A model generated the notes under the pieces. That model saw nothing but the letters and a program-made list of their open reading frames with translations. It had not been told where the DNA came from and did no database searches. A program made the translations under genes and the position numbers. Shown here in pieces: positions 1 through 11,284 of a stretch of DNA of 45,088 nt. Source of the DNA: Candidatus Altimarinota bacterium. GTDB taxonomy: Bacteria > Patescibacteriota > Gracilibacteria > BD1-5 > UBA6164. Each line of letters opens with the position of its first letter. Within the stretch, counting starts at the first letter, position 1. Where the stretch lies: NCBI GenBank assembly GCA_027066455.1, contig JAMONT010000029.1:1-45088 (forward strand). The letters run 5' to 3'.

Positions 1-1
1 A

Positions 2-421
2 AGTCTACTTTTAGTAGCAACTATGGGTTTAGCATCTTGTTCAGATTCTCAAGCACCTTTAACAGAGGCTCAACAAGCTGAAAAGTATTGAATGAGTGTT
101 TCTGAATTTAAAGAGCAAAAAGAAGCTGCTGCTAGAATGAATATGACTATTGAAGACCATTTAAAAATGTCTGATAATTCAGGAAATTGAGATAAAATGG
201 ATATGGATATGTGAGATGATTCTTCTATGATAGAAGATGATTCTAGTGATTCACAAAAAATGCCAAAAGGTGCTCATAAAATGCCTGATGGAACTATGAT
301 GGATGCAGATGGAAATACTATAAAAACTAATGATGAAACAACTAAAGAATGAGAAATGCATGTGAAAATGATGCATGATTGAGATAAAAATGTTGCTCCA
401 CATCCTCCAAGTGAACATTAG
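2..421 (+). CDS. Met/His/Asp-rich lipoprotein, 5' end missing
   Basis: The gene enters from the left edge already in frame and ends at TAG 419-421, giving about 139 residues. The visible N-terminus is the end of a hydrophobic signal followed by a lipobox-like ASC, so the mature protein is probably an outer-face lipoprotein. The rest is hydrophilic and rich in Met, Asp and His (MDMDMG, HMKPDG-like stretches, HVKMMHDG, HPPSEH at the end), a composition seen in periplasmic copper/silver binding proteins. Four or more Gly codons are TGA. Downstream lie a CDF cation exporter, a VKOR-like protein and an RND pump, which fits a metal-handling role. No named family was recognised; metal binding is inferred from composition and context. 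Confidence 0.75.
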
Positions 422-435
422 AATTATTAAAAAAA

Positions 436-483
436 TCCCTCTCTCTTGAATTCTCTCTCCCTGGTAGGGAGAAAGAGGCTACA
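436..483 (+). repeat. GC-rich palindromic repeat, family A copy 1
   Basis: The copy starts TCCCTCTCTCTTGAATTC and ends GGGAGAAAGAGGCTACA, with an inner stem CTCTCCC/GGGAGA around a short loop. It begins 14 nt after the TAG of the lipoprotein gene and points the same way. The GC content contrasts sharply with the AT-rich surroundings. Related copies are at 1002, 5406, 18844, 20776, 30164 (minus), 34182 and 34954. Confidence 0.9.
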
Positions 484-591
484 AGAAATAAGAAAATTAC
501 TAAGAAATTAGTAGTTTTTTTTAGCTTTATTTAAGGTTAATTTTTATAATTGCAAAAATAGAAAAAAATTATATTTTATAAAAAAAATAAA

Positions 592-999
592 ATGAAAAAA
601 ATATTTTCTCTACTAACATTTTTTATATTCTCATTTATAGGATTTTTTCACAATTCTATGATGACTTTTGCTTTGAAAAATAATTATATAGAAAAAAATA
701 TTTGAAAAAGTATAAATTGTTGTAATGCAAATAATAATATAAAAGGTGAATGAAAATGTTTTGATTCTTGTTGTATATGATTAGAAATAGATTATTTAAT
801 ACTTTCAGCAAATAATAATTTTGAAAAAAAAGTATTTAAAATAGTAAAAAATTATAATGTTTTAGCTAAAAATATTTGAGAAAAATATTTTATAAAAAAT
901 AAAAGTTTAGTTAAAAAAACATCTCCTCCTTATTTTGAAAGAAAAATTATTAATTATTCATATCATACACTTATAAAAATCGTGAAATCAAATACATAA
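592..999 (+). CDS. small secreted cysteine-rich protein, unknown
   Basis: The 135-residue ORF starts with a typical Sec signal (MKKIFSLLTFFIFSFIGFF) and is exported. After the signal it carries paired cysteines (INCC, then KCFDSCC), followed by a helical, lysine-rich C-terminal half. Five cysteines within about 25 residues could bind metal or form disulfides; the VKOR-like protein encoded at 2651 would suit the latter. Gly is encoded by TGA at several positions. I do not recognise a family. It sits between two palindromic repeats in the metal/thiol gene group. Confidence 0.7.
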
Positions 1000-1001
1000 A
1001 T

Positions 1002-1051
1002 TCCCTCTCTCTTGAATTCTTTCTCCCCTTTCAGGGGAGAAAGAGGCTACA
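1002..1051 (+). repeat. GC-rich palindromic repeat, family A copy 2
   Basis: Same consensus as the copy at 436, with inner stem TCTCCCC TTTC(A) GGGGAGA. It starts 2 nt after the TAA at 997-999 and lies in the orientation of that gene. Confidence 0.9.
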
Positions 1052-1065
1052 AAAAGAGAAAAAAA

Positions 1066-1127
1066 TAAGTAAGTAAATAAATAAGTAAAAACTTTTTTCA
1101 AAAATAAATAAGTAAGTAAATAAGTAA
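1066..1127. repeat. low-complexity (TAAG)n/(TAAA)n direct repeats
   Basis: Two near-identical runs of AAGTAAGTAAATAA-type tetranucleotides (about 1066-1088 and 1102-1127) are separated by a short A/T spacer. The stretch lies between two GC-rich repeats upstream of the rhodanese gene. No coding potential is seen. Confidence 0.6.
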
Positions 1128-1187
1128 CCACCCCTTAGTCCCCTCCTTAGTAAGGAGAGGAAAGAAATTTTTAATTTCAGGGGAGGT
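1128..1187 (+). repeat. GC-rich palindromic repeat, family B
   Basis: This copy has a different consensus from family A: CCACCCCTTAGTCCCCTCC, then an inner palindrome CTCCTTAGTAAGGAG (1143-1157), ending AGGGGAGGT. Related elements are in the 21538-21685 inverted pair and at 34018. It lies 22 nt upstream of the rhodanese ATG. Confidence 0.65.
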
Positions 1188-1209
1188 AAATAATAATAAA
1201 ATAAAAAAA

Positions 1210-1659
1210 ATGAATCTTAAAAAAATATCAATTATTTTATTTTTAGCAATTGCTCTGTCTTCTTGTTCAGACAATATTGCTGAAAATATTAAAACTATAA
1301 ATAATAATGTAGTAATAGAAAAAAATACTGAAAAAAAAATTAATTTAATTTCAGTGTGAATTTCTGAATTTAAACAAGAATTAGCTAAAAAAGATTGAAT
1401 TTTAATTGATTTGAGAACTAGTCCAGAAATAGATAATTGAATTATAGCTTGAGCTAAACAAATAGATTTTTATGCTCCTGATTTGAAAGAAAAATTAAAT
1501 TCTTTAGATAAAAATAAAAAATATTTAATTTATTGTAGAAGCTGAAATAGAAGTGGAAAAGCATTGATATTGATGAAAAAATTATGATTTACAAATGTTA
1601 TTAATTTGAAATGATGAATAAAAGATTGGATTAGTTCTTGAGAAAAAATAATAAAATAA
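1210..1659 (+). CDS. rhodanese-like domain lipoprotein
   Basis: The 149-residue protein has an N-terminal signal with a lipobox-like cysteine (ALSSCS), so it probably sits on the outer face of the membrane. The body is a single rhodanese domain. It contains the D-L-R-T region before the fold and the active-site loop YCRSGNRSGKA, whose Cys would carry a persulfide. It ends with the usual LKGGIKDW-type tail. Gly positions in the loop and tail are TGA. Rhodanese domains transfer sulfane sulfur; exported single-domain versions are often linked to thiol or metal stress. The CDF gene starts 2 nt after its stop, so the two are almost certainly co-transcribed. Confidence 0.9.
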
Positions 1660-1661
1660 AA

Positions 1662-2588
1662 ATGGAAAAACACAAACATAATCACAATGAAAGTAAAAAT
1701 AATATTCATAGTTCTTGTGGACATAATCACCATACTGGCTCTAATATAAAATTAGCATTTTTTCTTAATTTAGGTTTTACTATAATTGAGTTTATTTGAT
1801 GATTTTTGACAAATAGTGTAGCAATTATGGCTGATGCTATTCACGATTTATGAGATACTTTGTCTTTATGACTTGCTTGGAAATTGGAAAATGTGTCTGA
1901 AAAATGAAGAACAAAAAAATATACTTATTGATATAAAAGATTTTCTTTGCTTGCTGCTATGATAAATTCTGTAATACTTATTTTTTGAAGTATTTATGTT
2001 TTATCAGAAGCTATTCCTAGACTTATAAATCCAGAAACTAGTGATTATGTTTGAATGTTTTTTCTAGCATTATTATGAGTAGCAGTAAATTGATATGCTG
2101 CTTATAAAGTTATGAAGTGAAATTCTTTAAATGAAAAAACTATTTCTTGGCATTTAATAGAAGATGTTTTGTGATGGGTTTGAATTTTGATAGTTTCAGT
2201 AATAAATTTTTTTATTGCTGTTCCTATACTTGATCCTATTTTAGCAATATTTTTTACAATTTTTATTTTATGGAATGTTATAAAAAATCTGAAAAAAGTA
2301 GTTAAAATTCTTATGCAAGAAGCTCCTCCACAATTGAATATGAAAGAAATAGAAGAAAGTATTGTAAAAATAAACTGAATTTCTAATATACATGATGTTC
2401 ATATTTGGACAATGGATTCAAGTGAACATATTATGACTTGTCACATTAAATTAGAAAATAAAATAAATATTGAAGATACTACTAATTTAAAAAATGATAT
2501 AAGAAAAATTTTAAAAAGTTATAAAATAAATCATTCTACAATTGAATTTGATGTTTGATTAGTAGAGTGTGAATATAAAAACTGCTAA
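1662..2588 (+). CDS. CDF family cation efflux protein (CzcD-like)
   Basis: This 308-residue inner-membrane protein exports divalent cations such as Zn, Co or Cd in exchange for protons. The N-terminal tail is His-rich (about seven His in the first 29 residues). The family's metal site is present as H61xxxD65 in TM2 (AIHDLGD) and H164xxxD168 in TM5 (WHLIED). That His/Asp arrangement is typical of the Zn/Cd-type branch. Six hydrophobic segments precede a cytoplasmic C-terminal domain containing GISNIHDVHIWT, normal for the family. It starts 2 nt behind the rhodanese gene, giving an operon. Many membrane glycines are TGA. The metal itself is not determined by the sequence. Confidence 0.93.
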
Positions 2589-2650
2589 AAAATTCTAAAA
2601 AAAAATTAAATTAGAAAAAATAAAAAATTTAACTCTTAAATAAAAATATA

Positions 2651-3112
2651 ATGAATAATATAATAAATTTTAAAAATATGGATAAAAAATTGTTGTTTAT
2701 AGTAATAATTTCTATAATCGCAACTTTTAATGCTGGATATTTAACATATATGGCTTATACTACAGTTTGAGTAGAAAATGCTATTTATGCTTGTGATGTT
2801 AATGAAATATTTTCTTGTTCCAGTGTATTTAATGAAAAATTTGCTTGGATTTTTGGAGTTCCATTTTCTCTTATTGCACTTTTTGTATATCCAATAATAG
2901 TTTTAGTTGCTTTACTTTGATTATTTAAAAAAATAAAAAGCCATTATAAAATAATACTTTTAATGTCTATTTGATGAGTTTTATTTAATTCTTATATAAT
3001 TTATAATGAAGTTTTAGTAGCTACTTATTGTCTTTTATGTTTAATGTGCACAGTTATAATTGTTATAAATTGAAGTTTATCTATTAAATGACTTAGAGAA
3101 AAAAATAATTAA
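2651..3112 (+). CDS. vitamin K epoxide reductase (VKOR)-like thiol oxidase
   Basis: The 153-residue protein has four predicted membrane helices. It has the VKOR cysteine pattern: a loop pair (YACDVNEIFSCSSVF) and a CxxC in the last helix region (ATYCLLCLMC). Bacterial VKOR homologues reoxidise the disulfide donor of the cell envelope using quinone. No DsbA-like partner is fused or adjacent, but the nearby Cys-rich secreted protein (592-999) is a possible client. It follows the CDF gene by 62 nt and is closed by a hairpin terminator. The start ATG at 2651 gives a normal family length; a second ATG 27 nt downstream is possible. Confidence 0.9.
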
Positions 3113-3130
3113 TAAATTAAAAATTTATGA

Positions 3131-3167
3131 AAAAAAAATCTTACTTTATTTAAAAGTAGGATTTTTT
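3131..3167 (+). terminator. rho-independent terminator
   Basis: AAAATCTTACTTT pairs with AAAGTAGGATTTT around an ATTTA-type loop and is followed by a T-rich tract. It lies 18 nt after the VKOR stop and separates this operon from the RND genes. Confidence 0.75.
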
Positions 3168-3301
3168 AGGTTTTTTCTTTTATTAAGTAGATTTTTTAAC
3201 AATTTTTTAACATATTTTTTCCTCAGATTATTGATTTATAAAAAAAATCTATATACTTAAAAAGTTCAAAATACAATAAATAATTAAATACAAAATAATT
3301 T

Positions 3302-5404
3302 ATGAAAAAAAAATCACATTTAAAAAAAATAATATTTTTCCTAGTAACAATTAGTTTATTTTTAACTAGTTGTTCTAATAATTCAGAAAAAAATATTTCG
3401 CAAATAAATAAATATTATAAAGTTGAGGAAGTAAAAAAACAAGATATTTCTTTAGATGAAAGTTATATTTCTTATGCAAAATGAATAAAAGAAATTCCTG
3501 TTTCTACAAAAGTCTCTTGAAGAATAACTTATTTATCAAAAAAAAATTGAGATAATGTAAAAGCTTGAGAATTAATTGCTCAAGTAACAAGTGATGAAAG
3601 TCAAAATTGATTAAAAACAGCAAATTCTATAATATTGTCACTAGAAAGTTTGAAATCTTCAACAGCACTTAGTTTTGATGAAGAAATAAAATCAGTTAAA
3701 ACAAAAATTAATCAAATAAATTTGGGTGCTGAACTTTCAGAAATTTGAGTTTCTGGAGCTAATTCTGGTATAAAATCTACTAAAGAGATTACAAAAAAAC
3801 AAATTAACACTTTAGATTGACAAATTAAACAAGCTGAAACCTGAGTTAAACAAGCTGAATCTCAAGTTGAAATATCAAAAAATAGAGCAAAGCAAGCTGT
3901 TTCTTGAATTGAAATAGCTAAATCTGAACTTGAGTCTATAAAAACAGCTTATAAAGAATTAAATAAAACTCTTGAAATAAAAGAAAAAATAATTTATGAT
4001 AATTCTTTTGAAGCTATTACAAATTCTGTAATTTTATATACAAATATTTTTGATTTTATTGATAGATTAATGTGATATTCAGATTTAACAAAAGATAATG
4101 CTAAAAAAATAAAAGATTATTTAAGTGCAAAAAATAAAAAATATTTGAATTTAACTGAAAAAAATTATAAAAATGCAAAAATTCTTTTTTTAGAATATAA
4201 AAATATTTATGCAAGTAAAATTGAAAATTGAAAAGCAACAAAAAAAGAATTAAAAGAAATATTAGAAAAATGACAAAAAATATCTTTACAATTAAAAATT
4301 CTTTTAAAAAATACTTATAATGTTGTTGATTATAGTATAGAAAATGTAAATTTACCATTGTCACAATTAAATTTTTACAAATCAGAAATTTCTAATATGT
4401 GAGTAAAACTTGATATGCCTTGAACTTTAAGCTTAAAGTGAAATTTACAATCAATTCTTAGTTTTGAAGCTGAAAAATCTAGACAATTAGAAGATATAAA
4501 ATCAAAATTAAGAACTGCTCAAAAATGATTACAAGCAGCTGAAAATAATGCTCTTGTTGCAAAAAGTTGAATATTGTCAGCTCAAAATGCTGTATTAACA
4601 GCAAAATCTGGAGTTTTTACTTCTGAAAAAAATTTGGAACAATACAAAGAAATTTGAAAATGAAAAATTATTTGAATTGAAAATGAAAAATTATTAGCTT
4701 CAAAACAAAAAGAATTAACTTTAGATAAAAAAAATGAGATATTAAAAATGATTAATTCTTTAAAAGCTAAAAAAATAGCAGCTTTAAAAGAAATTGATAC
4801 AAAAATAGCTGAAGCAAAATGAAAATTAAATGAATCAAATATTATGATAGAAAATGCTAAAGTTTTTTCTCCTGTTAGCTGAATTGTTACAAATAAAATG
4901 GCTGAAATAGGACAAGTAATTTGAGCTTGATTTCCTATTTACACAATAAATGATAATTCTCAAATTAAATTAGAAGTTGAAGTTAGTGATGATATAGTTA
5001 AAAATATAAAATTAAAAGAAAAAATAAATGTTGAATTTGAATGAATAAATAAAAAATTTATTTGAATAATAAATAATATTCCAAATACAAAAAATAAATT
5101 AACTAAAAAAACAAGTATAGAAATATTAATTCCAAATAAAAAATCTGAAATAAAAATTGGTAGTTTAGCAAAAGTTTATTTTAAAAATAAAAAAAATAAT
5201 TGATTAGTTATACCAAGTTCAGCAATTATAGAAAAATTTATGTTGCCTTGAGTTTATGTAATAAAAGATAAAAAAATAGAATTTAGAAAAATAAAAATAA
5301 TTGGAAATAATTGAGATTTAACTCAAGTAAGTTGATTAAAACAATGAGAAAAAATTATTTCAAAATGAAAAGAAAATTTTTATGATTGAGAAATTTTAAG
5401 ATAA
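3302..5404 (+). CDS. RND efflux periplasmic adaptor, lipoprotein
   Basis: The 700-residue protein starts with a lipoprotein signal (FLTSCSNN). Near the N-terminus is the first half of a biotinyl-lipoyl-like domain (PVSTKVSGRITYLSKKNGDN). A very long charged helical region with repeated KQAE/AKS heptads follows, about residues 90-520. The second lipoyl half is AKVFSPVSGIVTNKMAEIGQ, and a beta-barrel domain plus membrane-proximal domain end the protein. This is the order of HlyD/AcrA-type membrane fusion proteins. The coiled-coil arm is far longer than in most AcrA proteins (about 380 residues in total length), and one insert contains a hydrophobic patch. It would join the downstream RND pump. 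Whether an outer-membrane partner exists is doubtful for a CPR-type cell, so the long hairpin may do something else. Confidence 0.88.
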
Positions 5405-5405
5405 T

Positions 5406-5453
5406 TCCCTCTCTCTTGAATTCTCTCTCCCATTCTGGGAGAAAGAGGCTACA
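5406..5453 (+). repeat. GC-rich palindromic repeat, family A copy 3
   Basis: The family A consensus with inner stem CTCTCCCATTCTGGGAGA starts 1 nt after the TAA of the adaptor gene, in sense. It lies between the adaptor and its pump gene, so it would form a hairpin inside the presumed bicistronic mRNA. Confidence 0.9.
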
Positions 5454-5486
5454 CAAAAAATAAATAATACTTTATTAAAACAATTT

Positions 5487-8400
5487 ATGTTTGCAAAAAT
5501 TGCCAATTTTTTTATAAAAAACTGAAAATTAACTTTTGTACTAATACTTATAACTCTTATTTCTGGAGTATGAGCATATTTTGTTTTGCCTAAACAATAT
5601 AATCCAACTATTATTGTTCCTGCTTTTAATGTAACAATTTGAGCTCCTAGTCTAGATTCTAAGGAAGTTAGAAGACTTATAGTTGAACCTTTGGAAGATA
5701 AAATAATGGAACTTGAATGAATAGATGAAGTTTATTGATTAGCTTGAGAAAATTTTGGTTGAGTAATGGTAAAATTCAAAGTTGGAACAGATAAAGAAAA
5801 AGCAAAAATTAGAATTACACAAAAAATCAGAGAAAATATGAATTTGAAACCTCTTTGAATTTCAGAACCAGTTATAAAAACAATTGACCCAGATGAGTTA
5901 CCTCAAATAACTTTTGCTATTTCATATAAAGAAACTAAAAATGATAAATTATCTGAAGAAAAAAAATATATTTATCTTAGACAAATAGCAAATATAATAA
6001 AAAAAGATATAAGAACAATTAAAAATGTTACAACAATAGATATTGTTTGATGAGAAAAAAAAGATTTAATTATTGAACTTGATATAGAAAAAATTGAAGC
6101 AAAAAATGTGGATATAATGCAAGTTTATGATATTTTGAAAAAAAATAATTTTAGTCTTCCTGCTTGAGATATTAATTCTAATTATTGAGAAAAAACTTAT
6201 ATTCATATAGATTGAAAAATTTCTAATATTAATAAATTAAATAAATTAATAATATGAAAATTTCAAGAAAAAATTATTTTTTTAGAAGATATTGCAAATA
6301 TAAAATATTGAAGTATTAGGATAAATAAAACAAGTACTTTCACTAAAATTGAAAAAACTAAAAATCCTAAAGCACAAGAAACTGTATTTTTATGAGTTTG
6401 AAAAGCAATTTGAACAAATGCTGTTTTTGTAACTAAAGATGTAATAAAAAAAATAAATGAAATAAAAGAAAAATTACCTAAAAATATAGAAATTACAATA
6501 ATTCAAAATGAAGGAAAAACAGCTGAAAATGCTACAAATATGCTTCTTGTAAATCTATTTCAATCTGTAATTATAGTTTTTATTATTTTAGCTTTTTATC
6601 TTTGAATTAAAAATGCTTTTAATACTTCTATATCTATTCCTTTAACTTTATGACTAGTATTTTTACTTGCTTATATATTTGGGGAAAATATTAATAAAAT
6701 CACACTTTTTGCACTTATTTTAGTTTTATGAATGTTGGTTGATAACTCAACTGTTGTTGTTGAAAATATTTCTAGACATTTGAAAGATAGAAGAAAAACT
6801 TGAAAAACTAAATTAGAAGCTGTTTTAGAATGAGTTCAAGAAGTTTGAACTTGAGTTATTTTAGCTACAATTACTAGACTTTTAGCTTTTGCTTCAATGT
6901 TTGCTGTAACTTGAATGATGTGAGAATATATGTGACCAATTCCAAAATTTGCTATTCGGGCATTACTTATTTCTTTAGTTATAGCTTTTACAATAAACCC
7001 TTGGATTTCTTATATTTCAGCAAAAGAAATTTCTGAAAATACAAAAAAAGAAAAATCTGATGAATCTCCTCTAAAAATTAGAAAAAAATATTTAGCTTTA
7101 ATGAAAATATTTTTAAATAATACAAAATCTTGAAAATTAAAAAGAAAAATTTTTAGATATACTTTTTGGATAATGTTTTTTATAATTATTTTTTGACCTA
7201 TATATGCTTGAATTTTTAAAGCTAGAATGCTTCCAAAATCAAATCAAGAGCAAATTTATCTTTGGATAGATACACCAAAAAACTGGACAACAAATAAAGT
7301 AAAAGAATTAAACTCTGATATTAATAAATTTTTCTTAAATCCTAATTTATCAATAAAAACTATAAAAGAACAAGAAAAAATAGATACTAGTTTAGATTGA
7401 GTTGTAAAATCTGTTTCTTTAACAACAGGGCAATCTTTTATGTGAGATTTTGCAAATTTATTTAGATGATGATCAAATAGAGTTTGAGAAAATGAATTAT
7501 CAGCTAGAATTAATTTAGTTTCAAATGAAGATTATAAAGAAAAATATTTTGTAGATAGACTAAATTCTGAACAATATACTATAAAAATAAGACCTTATTT
7601 AAAAAATTTTTTACTTACAAAATATCCAGATTTAAAAATTAGATTATTAGAAGATCCTCCTTGACCTCCTGTTAAAGCTACTTTTTTAGTTAAAATAAAA
7701 TCTGATGGAAATGAAGAAAATATTGATATATTTAGAGAAAAAGTTGAAAAAGAAATAAGAAAAATTTCTAAAAAAGAAAAATTAGTTGATATATTTAATT
7801 CAAATTCTAATCCAAAAAGAAAAATAAATGTAAAATTGGATAATGAACTTATTTCAAGAGCTTGATTAACAACTGAACAAATAGCTTATACTCTTAGAAT
7901 TTCTATAAATTCTATACAAATAAATTTATTAAAAGATGAAAATTCTTTTGAAGCTACAAATATTATTTTAACATCAAAACAAAATAATAATTTAGATATT
8001 TTAAGAAAAATAACTTTCACAAATAAGACTTGAGAAAAAATTTCACTTTGAAGTATAGCAAAATTAGAATACAGTTTTGTTTCAAATGATATAAATACTG
8101 ATTGAAGAGAAAAAACAACTTATATTTATTGAGAAATGTGAGAAAATTCTTTAATTTATCCTGTTATAAAACTATTTTGAATTTTTAAATCAGAAGAATT
8201 TTTATGAAAAAATTATAAATTAATTTCTTGGAATCCTTATAGTTTAGAATATATTTGAATAAAAGATTGAAAAAAATATATTATAGAATGGTGATGAGAA
8301 TGGGAATTAACTATGGATACTTTTAGAGATTTATGAATTGCAATGTTTTTAAGTTTACTTTTCATATATTTTTTACTTGTATGACAATTTTCTAGTTTCA

Positions 8401-8834
8401 AAATTTCATGAATTGTAATGATAACTTTTTTACTTTGATTTTTCTGAGTTTTTCCAGGTTTTACAATTTTATATTTATTAAATAATGAATATTTTTCAGC
8501 TACTTCAATGATTTGAATTATAGCTCTTGCTTGAATTGTAGTTTGAAATGCAATTATTTTGATTGATTATATAAATGTTTTAAAGAAAAATGGTTTAACA
8601 TTAGAAAAAGCTCTTTTAAAAGCTTGATATGTTAGATTTGCTCCAATAATTTTAACAAGTTTAACTACAGTTTTTTGAGCTGCAACAATAGTATGAGATC
8701 CTGTTTGGTCTTGACTTGCTTGGGCAATAATTTGGGGACTTTCTGTAAGTAGTATTTTAACTTTAATAGTAATTCCTATATTTTATTATGAAAGTCAAAA
8801 AGATAATTGGGATAAAGATATGATAAAAAAATAA
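5487..8834 (+). CDS. RND family efflux pump (AcrB/CzcA superfamily)
   Basis: The 1115-residue inner-membrane transporter has the RND layout: TM1, large periplasmic loop, TM2-6, second periplasmic loop, then TM8-12. TM4 reads GMLVDNSTVVVENISR. D419 matches the first proton-relay aspartate of the superfamily, while the second is Asn (N420), unlike AcrB-type DD pairs. The N-terminal region (VSGVWAYFVLPKQYNPTI-like, with a proline-rich entry) also matches the family. It follows its adaptor by 82 nt. Substrate is not decided by the sequence: the neighbouring CDF and Met-rich lipoprotein suggest metals, while the TM4 motif is closer to the hydrophobe/amphiphile branch. Glycines are largely TGA, and residue 491 is a rare CGG codon. 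Confidence 0.92.
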
Positions 8835-8928
8835 GGGATTAATGTAAAAAATATGTATTAAAAAGTACATACTTTTATCTTAAAGTTAATAAATACAAAA
8901 TATTTAATCTATATTTTTCTATATTAAT

Positions 8929-8966
8929 AAAAAAAGTTACTAAATTAATTTTAGTAACTTTTTTTT
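8929..8966. terminator. bidirectional terminator
   Basis: AAAAAAGTTACTAAA and TTTAGTAACTTTTTTT form a near-perfect hairpin with A and T tracts on either side. It lies between the convergent RND pump and RNase R genes and can serve both. Confidence 0.85.
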
Positions 8967-8975
8967 GATAAATTT

Positions 8976-11129
8976 TTATATTTCCTCAAAATCTATTTTT
9001 CCATCTACTTTATCTACTGATTCAACTTTTATTCTTACTTTATCTCAAAGAGAATATTTTTTTTCTGGAATTTCTAATGTTAACATTTCAGCATCAAATT
9101 TTGATTTTTTAACTTCAATTGCTACAAAACCTTCAATTGTATTATCAAGTTCAACAAAAAATCATTTTTCTATTATTCAAACAATTTTTCCATCAAATTC
9201 TTCTCAAATATGCTTTTCCATATATTTTGCAAACATAATATCTTTAACTTTTCTTTCCATATCTTGAGCAAATACTTCTTGTTCACTACAAGTATTAGCC
9301 ACTTCTTTTAATATTTTTTTATATCTTCCAACTCTTACATTATTTAATTCTCCTGATAATTCTTCTTTCATAACTCTATGAATTTGCAAATCTGAATATC
9401 TTCTAATTGGTGAAGTAAAATGGCTATAATATTCTAAAGCTAAACCAAAATGTCCTAAAACTTCAACATCATAATATGCTTTTGTCATTGCTCTTAAAAT
9501 AATTCTTTGCAAATAATAAAAACTAGGTGCTTCTTCTATTTGCTTCAAAAGAATTTGAAAAGATTTTGGAATAACTTTTTCAAAAGGAATATTAAAATTA
9601 AAAATATTTAAAACTCTTCTCAATTTTTCAATATCTTCATCTTTAGGTTCAGTATGAACTCTATACAAAAATGGAAGTTTTGAAAATTGTTTACTTACAG
9701 CTTCATTTGCCATAATCATAAATTCTTCAATAATTTTATTAGAATTATATCTCGGATATTTTTTAATTTCTATAGGAAAACCTGTTTCATCAACTATTAT
9801 TTTTGCTTCTGGAAAATCAAAATCCAAAACTCATAAATCTTTTTTATTTCTTCTAATTATTCATCTTAATTCTTCAGAATTTTTTAACATTTCAACTAAT
9901 TCAGAAGTTACATTTTTTTCTCAAAACATCAATTTTTCTCCAATATTCAATTTTGTTAATCACCATTTTTCCAAAGCTTCTCAATCTTTAGTTAATTGTT
10001 CAACTTCTTTATAAGTCATTCTAAAATTAGTTTTTATATAAGATTCATAAACTTTTGATTCTTTTATTTTTCAATTTCTTCAAATCAAAACTTCAGAAGT
10101 CATCGTCAATTTTATAGTGTCAGGATTCAAACTACAAAGGTCATTTGAAAGTTTTTCAGGTAACATTGGAATTACTTTATCTACTAAATAAATACTATTT
10201 CATCTATTCAAAGCTTCTTTATCTATAGCAGAATTTTCAGTAACATAATGAGCAACGTCAGCAATATGAACATAAAGTTTGAAATCTCCTGAATCCATTT
10301 TTTTCACACTAATAGCATCATCTAAATCTTTAGAATCAGCTCAATCTATAGTAATTGTAAATAAATTTTTCAAATTTTTTCTTCTTTCTAATTCTTCTTT
10401 TTCTATTTCTGGATTCAAATCAGCAACTTCTTTTTTTACTTTTTCACCAAATTCTAATCTAGCACCACCTTCAACAGCAACTCATAAAATATCAACTCAT
10501 CTATCTCAAGGTTTTCATAAATCATTTACAATAATTCATTCAGGATTTTTTCATTTAAAATTAATAATTTTTATTCAAACTTTATTTCCATCAGCAGTTT
10601 TTTTAATATTTTTTCCTGAAATAAAAATATCTTTTTTATAATCAGGATTATCTAAAACTACAAAAGCAAAATTATCCTTTTTTTGTAAAGTTCAAACAAA
10701 AGCTCTATCAGCTCTTTTTAAAACACTTTTAATTATAGCTTCTTTTTTTCAATTAAAATCTGCTATTTCAGCAACAACTTCATCTCAATCAAAAGCTGTA
10801 TTAGAATTTTTATCATAAACATAATATCATTTTTTATCACCAGTTTCTTCATCAATAACATCAACAAATCAAAAATGATTTTTTTGTCTATAAATTCAAA
10901 TAATATCATCTTCTTTTATATTTTTTTCCATATTTGTAGGAATTATTTTCATTATTTTAGCTTCCCTATTTTTTCATAATTTTTTTGGATAAATTTCTAT
11001 TTCTACTTTATCTCAATCAAAAGCTCACATAGAATTATCTAAACTAACAAAAAAATCTTCTTTTGGATTTTTTGTAATAACAAATCAAAAAATTTTTAAT
11101 TTTTTGAAAAAACCTGTTTTTTTCTCCAT
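8976..11129 (-). CDS. rnr: ribonuclease R (RNB family 3'-5' exoribonuclease)
   Basis: The 717-residue protein has the RNase R order: two N-terminal cold-shock-like domains, the RNB catalytic domain and a C-terminal S1-like domain ending [13 protein letters not shown]. The RNB metal site is seen as [12 protein letters not shown] at about residues 263-274, with D265, D268, D270 and D271. [17 protein letters not shown] and [16 protein letters not shown] follow as expected. It degrades structured RNA processively from the 3' end. The ATG at 11127-11129 is preceded by a promoter on the minus strand at 11162-11189. Under the standard code only a 207-residue fragment would be seen. The gene is divergent from the MBL-fold gene at 11285. 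Confidence 0.95.
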
Positions 11130-11161
11130 ATTTTTTAGTTATTTTATAAAATATTTTTTTC

Positions 11162-11189
11162 ATTATAACAGAAAAAAAAACTTATACAA
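11162..11189 (-). promoter_or_regulatory. sigma70-like promoter of the RNase R gene
   Basis: On the minus strand this reads TTGTAT, a 16-nt spacer, then TATAAT, placed 33 nt upstream of the RNase R ATG. Confidence 0.55.
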
Positions 11190-11220
11190 TTTTTTTAACT
11201 CTTTTTTTTTAATTATTTTT

Positions 11221-11248
11221 TTGTGTTTTATATATTTTTACATATTAT
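11221..11248 (+). promoter_or_regulatory. sigma70-like promoter of the MBL-fold gene
   Basis: TTGTGT, a 16-nt spacer and TATTAT lie 36 nt upstream of the ATG at 11285. It is back to back with the RNase R promoter. Confidence 0.4.
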
Positions 11249-11284
11249 AAGTTTATAAATTTAATTTTTTAATTATAAAAAAAT

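Noticed and set aside
8965-9267. 100-aa plus-strand ORF
   Set aside because: It is the antisense shadow of the RNase R 3' end.
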